A stretch of 64,000 nt of DNA from Rhea pennata (GCF_028389875.1 NC_084678.1:10880899-10944898), one strand, 5' to 3'. Positions 24,444 to 47,800 are shown, counted from the first letter of the stretch. Notes: a model not told the origin generated them from the sequence alone. Program-made: numbers and translations.

Positions 24444-24491
24444 AATAAATCTGTAATGACATTTGATGGATTGATTTTTGTGTGTTTTTTC
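24444..24491 (+). terminator. Candidate plus-strand poly(A) signal with downstream GT/T element
   Basis: AATAAA at 24444-24449 followed after about 25 nt by TTTTTGTGTGTTTTTTC (24475-24491). Hexamer and element spacing are those of a strong vertebrate cleavage site. Confidence 0.45.
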
Positions 24492-24647
24492 TTTCTTCCT
24501 TCCCTCCCCCCCCCCTTTCGTTCTATACAGAGAAAGAAAAGACTGACCTGGCGAGGTGGTGGGAGTAAAAACCACAGGAATGTGCCTATTTCAGTAAAAC
24601 TCATGTATAATTTCTAGCAGCCTCCCTTCCCTTAAATAATAATCATT

Positions 24648-24687
24648 GGGGAAAAAAAAAAAGAAAAAAAGAAAAGAAAAGAAAAAT
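24648..24687 (+). repeat. Polypurine tract left of the 19-bp minisatellite
   Basis: About 40 nt of uninterrupted A with regular G (AAAAG pattern). Complementary in type to the pyrimidine tract at 25,909-25,961. Confidence 0.8.
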
Positions 24688-24796
24688 CCAACTCCAGCGT
24701 GTTTCCGCACAGCTTTTCCTTTCTCTCACCGGGCTTTGCCAGCCCGTTTCTCGCGGGTTAGCGATGGCACCGGCTGCAGTGCGGCTCGCGCGAGCT

Positions 24797-25690
24797 CGGG
24801 GCACACACGGGGCGTGGGGCACACACGGGGCGTGGGGCACGCACAGAGTGGTGTGCACCCAAGGGCATGGTGCACACATGGAGTGTGGTGCACGCACGGA
24901 GCCTGGTGCACACATGGGGCATGGTGTGTTGCACAGGGCATGCTCCGTCACTCGACGCGTGGTGTGCACTGCAGGGCACAGCATGTTGCACGGGGCACAG
25001 CACATGGCATGTGGCAAGGAGCACAGTGCAGCTCAGACAGCACAGCACGTCGTGCAGGGCACAGTGTGTCACACGGGGTGTGGTACCTCACAGGGCACAG
25101 CCTGCTGCACGGGGCATGGCACGTTGCACGGAGCATGGTGTATTGCACGGGGCATGGCGCGCTGCACAGGGCACTGCGTGTTGCTCAGGGTACAGCACGC
25201 TGCAAGGGGCACAGCGTGTTGCTGGGGGCATGGCGTGTTACTGGGGGCACGGCATGTTACTGGGGGCACGGTGTGCTGCTCGAGGCACAGTGTGTTGCTT
25301 GGGGCACAGCGTGCAGCACGGGGCACAGCATGTTGCTTGGGGCACAGCGTGCTGCATGGGGCACGGCGTGTTGCTGGGGGCATGGCATGCTGCATGGGGC
25401 ACAACACATTGCTTGGGGCATGGTGTGTTGCTTGGGGCATGACATGCTGCATGGGGCACGGCGTGTTGCTTGGGGCACGGCATGTTGCTTGGGGCACGGC
25501 GTGCTGCATGGGGCACATCGTGTTGCTTGGGGCACAGCGTGCAGCACGGGGCACAGCATGTTGCTTGGGGCATGGCATGCTGCACGGGGCACGGCGTGTT
25601 GCTCAGGGCACGGTGTGCTGCACGGGGCACAGTGTGTTGCTTGGGGCACAACGCATTGCTTGGGGCACGGTGTGCTGCACGGGTTGCTCA
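24797..25690. repeat. 19-bp minisatellite (GGGGCAC core)
   Basis: About 47 imperfect copies of a 19-bp unit such as GTTGCTTGGGGCACGGCAT. The first copies (to about 24,930) are the variant GGGGCACACACGGGGCGTG. 19 bp is not a multiple of three, so three units make a 57-bp, 19-codon period in every frame, which yields long spurious cysteine/histidine-rich frames. G-rich on the plus strand. Confidence 0.93.
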
Positions 25691-25908
25691 TGGGAGCAGC
25701 AGCCCTTCCGGCAGCCCCAGCGCCGCACTGCCTGCTGCAGTGCACCGAGTTCCACAGTGCTCAGCCCCAGCGACCCCGAGGCCTGGGGGGGCCAGGAGCG
25801 GGGCACCGTACTCGCCCCGCGGCTGCCCGCCGCCGGCCGGCCTCCAGCCTCCCCGCGCCGCACAGTTACGCAGCTAATCCGCTTGGGAGACGGTGCCTCC
25901 AGTACCAC

Positions 25909-25961
25909 TTTTTTTTCTTTTTTTAAGTGATTTTTCTTTTTCTTTTTCTTCTTTTTTTTAA
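25909..25961 (+). repeat. Polypyrimidine tract right of the 19-bp minisatellite
   Basis: Mostly T with regular C (CTTTTT pattern), broken once by AAGTGA. With the left tract it forms an interrupted inverted pair around the minisatellite. Confidence 0.75.
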
Positions 25962-26039
25962 GGAATATATTGCACACATTTCAAGGAACCCCTCCAGGGT
26001 AAAATAAAAAAATATATATAGATGGCTAAAATAACAAAT

Positions 26040-26110
26040 GAATCATAAAACTTAGAGATGGAAAAGGACTATTAGATCATCCCATTTGTCTTGCTGTCGG
26101 CCAGCACAGG
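26040..26110 (-). repeat. CR1-like LINE 3'-end relic
   Basis: AATCATAAAACTTAGAGATG then GGAAAAGGACTATTAGATCATCCC follows the pattern at the 3' end of CR1 elements, here in reverse orientation. Only about 70 bp remains and it stops where the 26.1-kb CpG island begins. Confidence 0.65.
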
Positions 26111-26475
26111 CTCGCTCCCCGCGCGTCGGCCCCGCGGCTTCGCCCGGCCGAGCCGCGGCGCGGGGGCCGGCGACGCCGCGGCCGCTCGCGAGCCCCGCGG
26201 AGCCCCTCGAGCCCCGCGGAGAGCGGGCGAGCCCGGCGGCCCCTCCGCGCCCTCCCCCGGGCCAGCCGTGCAGAAGCGATTTCGCCGGCGCGGAAACGTC
26301 CCCGCGCGCTCTGGCCGCGCTCTCCAGAGCGCCGCCTCCAACGCTTTCCTTCCTAAACGCGCGAGCTCAGCTCGGTTCCCGACCGCCAGCACTTCGGGTC
26401 CCGGCGCGGGAAACGCCGCCTCGTGCCGAGCCGCAGGGCTGCTGTGCCGGGGCAGGGGCCACGGCGCAGGAAACG
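26085..26475. other. CpG island
   Basis: About 390 bp, very CpG-dense, starting at the broken end of the CR1 relic. Lies between the candidate plus-strand poly(A) site and the ZNF217 3' side. No exon or donor is convincing. Confidence 0.55.
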
Positions 26476-27059
26476 TTAAATTAGATAAAAAAAATATTGC
26501 CCGGAGAACCATACCTAAACGTGAAGTCTATTTTTTCTAGAAAGGGATGCTAGTTGTAGGGTAATACTCTAATTTACAGTGATGCAAATATTGCTATTAC
26601 AGTTCCTCAGCACAGCTGGCTCTCCACCAAGAAGCCCTTTCTGCTTGTAGAATATCATTGCTCTTTATTTTTATAGCAGTCGCAATTAAATTCCCTGACA
26701 GCAGCTTTCTGAGTGTCATTAAGGCGTCCCAAGATGGACACTAATTCCAGCGCCCCAAATCACTGACCAAAAAGAAATAAAAATGAATTTATTTGCAATG
26801 GGACATTCAAATATTCCCGTTTGGTTAGCGAAACCTGAACAACATTACAACTGTTTTGAGGATTTTGTTTGCTTGTTTTTCTGAGGTAACTAATGAAATA
26901 CCAATAGCTCTGGATAAACTCGTCCCAGAGCACGTTCTGGCTAAGTTAACAACACGAGACGCTCTCAAGCCTCGAAAAGCAGCCGTCAGGAGGGGGGAAG
27001 CAGATCTTTCGAATAGCAAACTCCATCGGCGAACAGCTCTGCCGGCGCTTTAAAGACGC

Positions 27060-28290
27060 TCAGCTCAGGCCTCTGGAGCCCATCGGGAAAACAGCACATC
27101 TCCTTTGGGGACCGAGATCTCCCGCGCTGCGAGCAGGCTCTGCCGGACGCCGGCGCTGCCGCGCTCCTGGCTCACCCAGGCTCCTGCGTTCGGTGTTTGC
27201 CCCTTGTGCCCGCGAACTGCGCCAGAGACGGAGGAAAAGAGAAAGGTTCTTCCAAAATAATTATTCAATAGGAAAAAAAAATAGCAATTGCGTTTGATCA
27301 TGACTTTCATAGTGATGAACGAAAACATTTTAGAGTGTAAAATGAGTTTTAAATACCAAAGTATTCCACAGTTATTTGTAATTATTACCCAGTTTTGCTC
27401 ATGCGAAAGGAGTTTCACACTTAAAATTCAGTCAGAGAAACGGTGGTCTCGAAGTGACGTGTACCACATTATATAACACATCGCTTAATCATAAAATCTT
27501 GAGCAGTAAAAAATAATGGTAGCCGGCAGCTAAAACACACACTAAACCTGCTCGGTAGCAACACGTTTAGTAAATATTGATAGGGCCGAGAAGAGTAAAT
27601 CAGAGATAACATCTCTGCGTCTATGGATTTCCTCTGGTTCCTCTCGCTCGTCAGGGGAGTTTTGTGGTTGCCCTCGTGATTTCTGCTGCCCGGGTTATTA
27701 AATAGGTCAACACCCGTTCGCATGGTCAGGGTATTCTGGGCCAGCTCCGTTTGTTTTATTTTTATCCACATCTATGCAATTGCTAGTTAGTCGAGGGCTC
27801 TAAGGCGAACTCGGCCCGAGGACGGGCAGCTCGGAGCCGCGCTGGCCGCGCCGCAGCCGGGCGCGCGCGGCTCCCGATGGCAGCGGACAGACGGACACCC
27901 CGCCTACACGGAGCCGCTAAGCTGGGAGCCCCTTTCGGGCATCCTGTCGGCCGAAACCGCCGAAACCACCTCTCTGTGCGCGCTGCGGCACCGACCGCCG
28001 CCCTGGGAAGGAGAGGGAGGGGGGGATACTCGTCGGCACGTCCCGGCCGGCCTGCGGACGATGATCTTGCCCCTTCTCGCAGAAGCCATGAGGCCCTTGT
28101 GAAGCGTTGACCAGCAGCAGGGGCGAAGCTCCGAGTGGTGGAGATGGAAATCCTCACCACCCTCGCTTAGAGAAGGGCAAGGAGTTGTCCCGCACGTCCC
28201 GACCCCGACGACGCACGGGGAGGTGCGTAGGGAGAGCGAAGGCAGCCGCTTCTGACAACAGTAAGACGCTGAGACCGTGCTACGTCTTAG
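27060..28290. other. GC/CpG-rich patch and island at 27.8-28.1 kb
   Basis: A small GC patch at 27,060-27,230, then AT-rich DNA, then a CpG-dense island at 27,790-28,060. Strand bias of the flanking DNA changes just beyond it (about 28.3-28.6 kb). No gene assigned. Confidence 0.5.
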
Positions 28291-28399
28291 CCAAACCCCC
28301 TCCACCAAGCAAAATCTTTCCATCCTCAAAATTCAGAGCTGCCTCGTGCTGAGCGAGGCCTGGACTGCTGGCTCCATGGAGAGCAAACGTAAGGACCTG

Positions 28400-31300
28400 C
28401 GCTTGCCCGGAAGGAAGAAAAAGCTGCTAAATCTGCCCTAAGCCCATCAAGCTCGCCTCAGCAGGAGACAAAAACGGAAATAAGAACAGATGATCTGGGA
28501 AGACACCACATCCTTACGTTTGGGTCCTTCAAAGAACGAGCGACGCTGTACTCACAGGTGCGTGGCCAGAACAGAGATGAGTACGCGGCTCCGAAACATG
28601 CTAAGCTGAAGGCAGAATTTGTTTCCTAATGCTCAGACTGCTCAGTCTGGAGTTGTACACCCATAGCTACTAGCAGCACCTGATTTTTTGCAGTATTCCA
28701 CATAAGGCCCAACTCCAAACTGAATAAACCTGCACATCACACAACAGACCCCCATTTAGATAACAGCACATGGCAGAATGGACACTTGTAATTAGCATGT
28801 ACAATTACTCAATCTGCATAATTACACAAGCTAGGCATGCTGCAGCATGTTTACAAACGATAAATCTCATTTTCTGTCGTAATCTTAAGTCATGTGAATA
28901 TCTTCTATAGCAACTACTTTAGATATTATGAATTAGTATTAAGATGAAATTGAATTAAATGTACTGATTTTAATGTCATGAATGCACTCATAACTATTTT
29001 TTCCCCTGAGAACCATCTGCAATTTAGAGACTTGCTAATCCTAATTAAATGCACTTTTCTTAAGTGGGTGCAAATGAGCAGAGAAATCTGCTCAGTAACA
29101 ACATACTTGCTTATTTTCCTCTTTTACAAAGAGGGGGAAGAGGAAACTGTTGCGATTTAGATCCTCCTAATACAAAAATATGATGTTGCCTCCTCCTAAA
29201 TTAAAGAGGCACAGTACTCCTTTAACTATCTTATTGTCAGTTCATTAAAACCCTAACAAGGTCCCTTAGACAAGTGTTTACAATTAATGCTACCAACCAA
29301 ATGATCTGAACAGTTATAATTACTCTAAAGAAACACTGTTTTAGTTATGTATCCTAGTATTTTAGAGATTCAAATTCCTCTAATACCATGCTTGGAGGAA
29401 AGGAACAGGACACAGCACTTTGCAGGTTATTATGCCAACTCGTTACCACAGGGCTGGAGGGAAATTCAAGCAGAGCATCAGGTCAGGAGCACATCTCCCA
29501 TATCCCTGTGGGACTAAAGGACCTTTAGCATCACAGTGAAAAGACACCCTAGATTTATTCACTGACTCATTTTCTTTTTGATTTTAGCCTTCACCAAAGA
29601 CTAGTCTCAAACTTTCAATTAACCCAGCTTAAGTTAGGAACAATATTTATCTCCAAGGAACTAGATGCAAGCTTTAGTAATATTAATATCATCTCACAGC
29701 TTAAAAAGTTATAATACAGGTAGGATAACACCAAAATAAAAACTCTAAAACCCCTCACTTTTTGAAGATGCAAGAGATAAAGCCAAATGACTTCTGAATC
29801 TTCAGTTGAATATCCTTGTAGTGGTTCAGTATCTTCAATATTCCTTCTCTTGATCAACTAGTGAGACTTTCCCTTAAAAGTGACATTTATATTCAATATA
29901 CTTTAAAAGCAGCTTGCATAGCTGACAATCTAGTATGGCAATGTAGGCACTTGATACCCCCAAACCCATGGAACGCACATCTATTTTTTTGTAAGTCAGG
30001 GCAGCTTACCTGAAGCTACTAAGATTGGAGGGAAAGGTACTTAGCACTCCCTAGAGGTACCAAAGGAAAAATATGGTTAACAGTCAAGACCACTCGCAGA
30101 GCTCACACTTATTTCTCACATCCCCTCTGCAACACTGTCATTCAGCATTACATAGATGAAATTTCTTCACAGTCATGTTCACATAAGCCCCGCTGACTGT
30201 CTTAGTTTTAAGACTCCAAAACCATCATTTGGGTACCACAGATACTGTAACAACTTGCTATTTCCAAAGCAAGTGACAGACTCTCACATCATTTGGTTCT
30301 TAAGCTCTTTAAGAGTCTTTTTTCCCCCCTCACCAGCACTGCTTTTGCTTAGTCAAGTTGGTCTAGACTGCTTCTACAAACAGGAGAAATCACAGCCACA
30401 AATGCCAGCATAGCACAGAAATCAAAAGTTAACGTGATGCCACAGAGGCTCAGGTCATTCATACACACCCCCTTAAAGGCACTGGATCTGCTTTGGGATC
30501 TAGTGAATTCCTAAGGAAGCAGTTGCCTCTGACATTTCTAGCTGTCATCTCCCTGTTCGTAATCTGTTTTTGAGACAGAGGTGTTCCTAAGGTCTGAAAT
30601 CTCAGTTGAGTTCTAAGAATGCATCAGAAAACTTCTCAGAAGTTTCTGAAAAAATCTGCAAAAATGTTTTAGAAAGATTATTTCAAAGATGACTTAAACC
30701 CATTCTAATTCTGAAGTCTCAAAGAAGGTCTCTTGCTCGTTACATCTTTTCTTCCCATGATCACAAAGACGACATACAATAGAGCTAAGCTCCTTTGCTG
30801 AAGGAAAATAACTAAGGGGAAGAAACAAGATGTTTCTTCATTATTTAAAGAGTTCTCTTCTAGGCCTCACAGTTGGGTTTTCTGGGAAGTGACTCAGTAT
30901 TTTCATGAGTGACTGAACAGTGTATGAATTTGGGTTCTCCTTATCCCCCTCCCACAAGGGTGCGAGTATGATGAAGGGTCAAGTGAATACACAATTCCAG
31001 GCAACTAGTTTTAAAAGCAAGACACAGAAACCAGTTTTGCAAAACATCAAGTCTATATTTACATCCACATGTAATAATATAGTCAACTAAAGTGAAATAC
31101 ATCATAAATTAAATGAGTAATGTGTGCCTACTGCTTGACGACTTCCGGTTTCAACAATTAAAATAAAACAAAATGGAATGAAATAAATACATAGACAAAA
31201 AAAAAAAAAATCAACAACTTGTACCTCTATATATGCACTGTAATCTCCAAAGAAACATACAAAACCAGTAGTATCCCAATAGTTAATACTGATGGGCAAA

Positions 31301-32690
31301 GTGTATTCTGAAGTACAGGGCTGTGCTGCCATGAAATAGTCTTCATGTCCATTTTCCATTCCATCCCCAAGTTATCTAATAAAAAAAAAAGCCTTGGAGG
31401 AAACTGTACCAGCATGAAGGGAGATTAAAAACAAACCACAAACAAGTCATAAGCCTGTTTGCTTAACTTTAACACAGCCCAGCACACATTTTAATCACAG
31501 AACCCCATAAGGCATATAGATGATAGTTACAGCATGCATTCTCTAAGACTCATTGAAAGATCACGCAAAAAAATAGATTAACCATTTTCCAAGTGAATTC
31601 ATCTTCAAAAAATAGGCTATAAAAGTGCAAAACTAGGAAAACAAAAATCTAGATTATGTACATATGGCTCAGCTTATGAACAGGAAAAAAGGTAAATAGT
31701 GTACAATTTCCTGATACACAGCACTTCATTACATCGCCAGTTTACAGAGACATTAAAATTAGATCCCATATACAGGAACTAAGACATACAACTAGAACAT
31801 GTCAAGTTGCATAATGAAAAAACAAGAGTTTCTAGGTTTTGCTATTTTACATTTGATGCATGAGGGAAGAGAATAAAATGAACAGTGCAAAATTTTCCAT
31901 TTTTTGTTTTACTAAAATATATGGAAGTCAAAGCCAGGTACAGAAGAAATCAACTCTTAGCTACAGGCTTTATGAGAAGCAACTAGGAACACAAGTCAAA
32001 ATATGCAACAATTTTGCTTTACTGGCTGGTAACTGGCCATCTTCCCTTTACAAAAATTAAACTGCATGTGCATTAGGAAAAACTCTTGTTGTCTTTGCAA
32101 AAAAATAAGAATAAAAAGAGAGATTCTGCCATCAACAGGTTATTTCTTATTTCAAACACCCAGTAGACACTAAAAACAGACATCAAGAAGCTTCCAAGCA
32201 CAGTCAAGCAGGTTACACCATAGCCACATCCCTTTCTGAAGTCTGTAGATCCCATATTCATATTGCAAGCCTGTTTGTTCATGACTTTACTATAGTTTGG
32301 ACAAAGGTGCAAAGAAGTTTTCCTCTAAAGGTAATTGTATTGAGTTTAATAAAAACCTAAACATTTGAAATATTTAGATTAGTATCGTTCCTCATGCAAG
32401 TCCTATGTATTTTCTGCCATAGAAATTTTCTTAGGTTGCTAGAGATGTTCATTTAAGAGATTTCTTTCAAAAACAGCAACCAATGCCAGTACAAGAATCC
32501 AACCGTATTTCAGGAACACCACACTGACAAATCCAAACGTCAAGCATTGCTTCATCCTCGCTTTTAAAAACATGCTGGAAACATCTCCCAGGAAACAGTT
32601 CCCTCCAACACATTATGGTCTTAACATATACAAGGCATATCAGCATAATGTCAGCACCGTTGCTTTGATGTTCACAACATTTATAAACTG
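28400..32690 (-). other. Downstream flank of ZNF217 with transcription-like strand bias
   Basis: A/C-rich on the plus strand and CpG-poor, like the ZNF217 introns. No open frame or named repeat. May be extended 3' UTR, read-through zone or a separate minus-strand non-coding transcript. Confidence 0.4.
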
Positions 32691-33919
32691 AACAGTTTCA
32701 GACAGTTTATTTGGAAATTGTTTTTCAAAACTAACGTAGTTCAACAGAAAAAAAAACAGATGAGAAACTTTCACCTTTGTGAAAAGGAGCATTAAGCTAA
32801 CAGGATTTCAACTTCAGTATTTACAGTTTACCTGAGGTGCAAGGATTATATATTCTTTCAAAGAGAAACTTTTTCAGCAGCGCTCAAGTATGTAAAAATA
32901 TAATTCCTACCTAATATTTGGTCAATTAATTCTAATGAAAAATATTCAATGTCAAGATATACATTCTCCATACACCTTCATAATCCAATTGTTTAGACTA
33001 CTTTTTATGGCTATTTGGTACAAAATGTTAACAGAACCAGTACTATAAAACTGTAGTGTTTTTATATACAGTACAATCACAGCTTAGTTCAGTAGCTTTC
33101 ACCATTCATTTTTCTCAAGGGATGAACTGCAGGTATAACTCCATAGCACATGCACTTGTGTCCTCAGACCTAAAACAAACCAAAGAGAGTTTTGTAGCAT
33201 AAAATTATAAAATAATATAATGCACTTTTTTGGTGGGGGGAAGAAACATCTTGAAAGCATAAAGAGAATTTCATATGCAGTCTTCCATAACCCTATGCAG
33301 AAATTAATATTGCTATATAAGGTCTGCACCTCCTATTTCGTAACAAATAAGAGCCACCAATCAAGTCTGCTTTTACAGATACTCAAGCTTCAAGTAGAAA
33401 TACAAGCAGGAAGTTGGGTTAGCTTAAAAAAGCAGAACTAGGTAAAAATATGCTTAGTAAGGGAGAATAAAAGCAGTAAAATTAGAAGAATATCAAAAAA
33501 ATAAAGCAAAATATTTCAAAAGCTGTCAACAATAGGTAAGACAGTTTTGCTCCCCAGAAATATTTAAAATCTTTCTGTAAAATACTGCACACTGGTCCAG
33601 GTGCTATAGTCCTGAAGAGGAAGGAATCTGCTTAAATTTGAATGAATCTCAGAAAGAATTAGAGAAGAATGATCTGTGGCTCCAGAGTTAAAAAAAAAAA
33701 AAAAAAAAAAAAGACTCCAAACCATACATACATTTATTTATAGTCTTATAGACTGCTTATCTACTCAGCAGCTAAGAACCCTGCAAACACAATGAGGTTG
33801 TGAAGTTCTGAGCTACCGCTCCCAAAACAAAGAGCTGAAGCAGGGGAATTCAGAGCATCAGCTAATTCTTTTCAATTGACCTGTTTCCCTACCAGGCTAT
33901 GCGCATCCCTCACACAGGC

Positions 33920-33955
<36 letters not shown>

Positions 33956-34449
33956 TGCTGTCCAAGGTAACTCTTGCAACCTTCAAAAATTGTAAAATGA
34001 GTAATCCCTAAATTTTCAGAAATATATAACTTCTTAGGGACTAACAGAATTCATGAACTTTAGACAATGGACACTTCCTCCCATTTCTAGTTCTGCACCC
34101 ATCATGTACTAAAAGGGAAAGCCCTTCCATTGAACACTTTACAGGGGTGTTGTAAAGCCTTTAATGCATGATCATATGTAACGTTAATCCTCTCATTTGT
34201 TTTAGGAAAAAAACATTCAGGCACCTTTTATCAAAACAGGCATTCATTATTTTGAACACAGCAAATACCTTCAGTAGAGTATTTGTTTCATTTAATGAGG
34301 GAGGGGGTTATATTTTCAGATGTTCTAGTTCAGACTTTCACAAGGTCTCATGACACTGTGCAGCAATGTTTGATGTTACAAGTAGATAAAGCGGTATTTA
34401 AGTAACAATTAGTTCAAAAGTTTTATTTACCATTTCTTGAAGTAAATGA
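32690..34449 (-). other. ZNF217: Probable ZNF217 3' UTR
   Basis: The sequence downstream of the TGA is T-rich on the minus strand and has no open frame. The end shown is a guess based on the AATAAA at 32,711-32,706. Other minus-strand AATAAA sites at about 33,738 and 29,560 would give a shorter or much longer UTR. Two poly(A) runs (33,689-33,712 and 33,921-33,950) would appear as U-runs in the transcript. Confidence 0.4.
32706..32711 (-). terminator. ZNF217: Candidate ZNF217 poly(A) signal AATAAA
   Basis: TTTATT on the plus strand. A GT-rich stretch (AATGTTGTGAAC on the minus strand) follows about 25-35 nt downstream, as expected for a cleavage site. It is one of at least three candidates. 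Confidence 0.3.
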
Positions 34450-44835
<10,386 letters not shown>

Positions 44836-47800
44836 CTGGAAAAGAGAAAGAATGAGAAAATAGTGTCAGTAAGACATTAAAAAAAACAAAAAACAAAAAA
44901 ACAAACAAACAAACAAAAAAAAAACTTGTCTCCCAAATAATGAAAACATGAGAGCCAGAGAACTACCAAATACTCCGTCAAACATACATGACATGAGACA
45001 CTCTGGTCTCTTTTTCTACCTACCATATTTGAAATATTTCAAAAGTGTAGTTTTGAACACACCTGTATTCCACTACCTGGATTCCTGTATTCAGATTTCT
45101 ACATAAAAGCAACATTTTATCCGTTGTCTGTTCTAAACTTATTCTTACCCAGTTACACAAAGTTGTTGAATCCCTATTTCAATGCACATATAAACTGAAT
45201 TCACAAAAAGTGAACACAACAAGCAAAAGCAACCTTGCCGCAGACCTGTGAAACCAGCACAGTAGAGACACAGTAAAACTTTGCTTGTTTGCTCTCTAAT
45301 GACCTTCAAGCAAAAGCCAATTTTTTCAAGATTAGACAGCATGGAATTGGCTTTCAGAATTTTGGTGCACAGTAAGTGTCAATACAAATCCCTGTGCTAA
45401 GAACCAACCACTAACACCATTACTCAAAGCTTTTCATATCATAGATCATTTTAAAATCTGTGTCACTATTCTGGGCTGGTCCAATCAAACTATGTCAAAG
45501 TTTGAAACAGCCCAGTGACAGTGTTTCTTAAACAGTTTTAGTATTCAAAATCATCCAAGCAGCCAACTAATACACAAAAAAAAATGCCTCCGATTTCAAA
45601 TTAAAGCAAGCAATGTGTGTTTAACTGATTATATTCCAAAAGGAAAGGTTAAGATTCTCTGAAAGTTAAAAGTTTGATATACTTAATGACAATTGCAATT
45701 TAAGTCTTCACAAAAATTCCAATGTCTGTTAGCAGCATAACAGCTGCTACTCTTTCAGCTGTAAAATCATAGTATTGTGGAGGTTAGGACTCTACCTGAT
45801 CAACTTCTTTGGATAAATGAAAGGTCTACCAAACAAAAGAAATATAAATTAAAGAAGAAACATTTCAAGATGAAGCACATTCCCACACACATAAATATTC
45901 AATGAAAAGAATGTGTTCAAGATTTGACTTAAACCTGAAAGTTTTGCAAATCATTTCATAAAAGACATCTGGCCAGTGATCCACATTACTTCAATTAATA
46001 TACTTCAAAACACAATATGCTCTATAGCAAAAGACAGTATAAGCAAGGCAGCTTTAAAATTCATCCCAGCTTCTGACTTGTTTGGGGGGGAAACATTTTG
46101 CTTCATTTCAGGCAAAGAATAACTATTGGCTCCTTAAAAATTCAGGCTACAGCCAGACTTCCATTCTCCAAGCCATCGTGGCAGGTAAGAGACGCAGCTG
46201 CCTACCCAGAAGGTTACTTTCTCTGACCTTTCCTCATGAAAAGAAGTTGATCTACTTTCTGATCTACTCAGACAGCAAGGGTAGTCTTAAGCCATTAAAT
46301 CTTGAAACATTTCAGTGGAAATCAGCCAGAGCTTGAACTGTTTACATAGGTCAAGGGCCCAAACAAGTTTGCTAAGACGCAGATAAAGCTCCCACAGGCC
46401 CACCGGCTGGCAGAGCAGGCATCTCTAGCAGAGGTGGCAGGGGTAGCAGGAACCTTTAATAAGCAGAAACTAGAAGGCATATTTATAGAGCCAAGGTTTG
46501 ATATGATGTCTTCAATTGTATTGGAAGTCTTTAGCTATCACAGAACAGTCAAGCCCAGGCAAGAAAATCACCTGGAATGAGATATGACAACTTATTGCAA
46601 GGGAAAAAAGCAGATCCAACATTTTAAATGTTTTATCCACACATTGTACTAATTCACAACACTAGGAAACTTATTTTAATTTGCAAAGTTTTAGTTTGCA
46701 TAGTTAGCAGTTCCTTTTTTGACATCATGCAGACAATTCTGGAGACTAACAAGCCTTTTGAGCTTAGTCTCCTCACTATCCAGTCCTCCAATCCAAGTCT
46801 AGACAATGATCTGATACCAACATCATTTCTGGCCTTTTTTTTTTGATGATCACTTTTCAAGTTAACCATGAAGAATGGAGGGAGCCCACAGGATGGAATG
46901 AGTGTGAACAACCCTCTAGCTGGCAGGTGGATGGTTCATCTGGATCTTCTGCAGCAAAATCTTTTATAATTATGTCCCTCACCCCAGCTCTCAGTTTAGT
47001 CACTGCCATGATTAACATTTCCTCTCCAACTTCTCTATGATTCAAAAATCTTTTGTAGCAGGCAGGTCCCAGCCTACCACTTCTGAATTTCTTCTGTTTC
47101 ATCCTATGCTTCTGCTTTTCTATGTTTTCTATTTAGTTCTAAAACTTTCCAGCTCTCACTCACTCCAGATAGGCAGGTGGAAGACCAGCTGTAACATAAG
47201 TTCAAAGCTGAAGTGTTCAAAAAGCTTTCTCCTTTTTGGAAAGCATAATAAAAAAACATATCAAAGGGTGCTGGCTAGCATGATTTACTACATGTTTTAA
47301 CTTGCCGTTTTGTTCTATTCCTACTATAGCTTTAAGATGTATTTTTACACAACAGGATAACATGCTGTGGCAGAGCTCATGTGCCTAAATGGTGACTATT
47401 TGCCTGAAAATAATTTATTTGAAAACTAGAAATGAATACTAGCTTTGCAATCTCCTGAACACCTAGAGTGAATATCCAGGCAATGTAAAAAAAATTAACT
47501 TGCTTCAAAGTTTAGTGTATTCAGAGACGTAAGTTTCTCAGTGATGGGTATAAGAACACAAAGGCCAAAGGCGTATCAGGGGCATGAAGTCAGAGCCAAA
47601 CACCAAACAGTGCCTCAAGTCCCACATACTGCTACTGTCTCTACAAATACAGAAAAACAGTCAACTGTTACTCTCCTCAGTACATGACTTTACAGCATAC
47701 AAACATAGATAAAGCAACAAGAATTAAGAGTAGAGAAGACAAATGAAGAAACAGTCGAAATCCACATTCAACCCCCTGGCCTTCACAGGGCACAGATTTC

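Larger units (their letters stand above)
22561..24490 (+). other. 3' UTR-like plus-strand segment, possible end of TSHZ2
   Basis: T-rich on the plus strand, no conserved-looking open frame. It contains two adjacent Pumilio-type octamers, a perfect 10-bp stem-loop (23,203-23,231), several AATAAA hexamers (near 23,454, 23,740, 23,803 and 24,444) and a GT/T-rich element after the last. Together these resemble a long vertebrate 3' UTR read towards ZNF217. TSHZ2 is the neighbour on this side in human and runs towards ZNF217, so it is the natural candidate. No TSHZ2 coding sequence is present to prove it. Confidence 0.35.

Noticed and set aside
22049..25690. CRISPR-like repeated array
   Set aside because: Repeats are tandem without unique spacers, in vertebrate DNA. 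They are minisatellites.
24646..25926. Long plus-strand open frames (up to 426 codons), rich in Cys, His and Gly, and antisense partners
   Set aside because: They are translations of the 19-bp minisatellite. All frames on both strands are open with the same period, there is no domain, and the ends run into homopolymer tracts.
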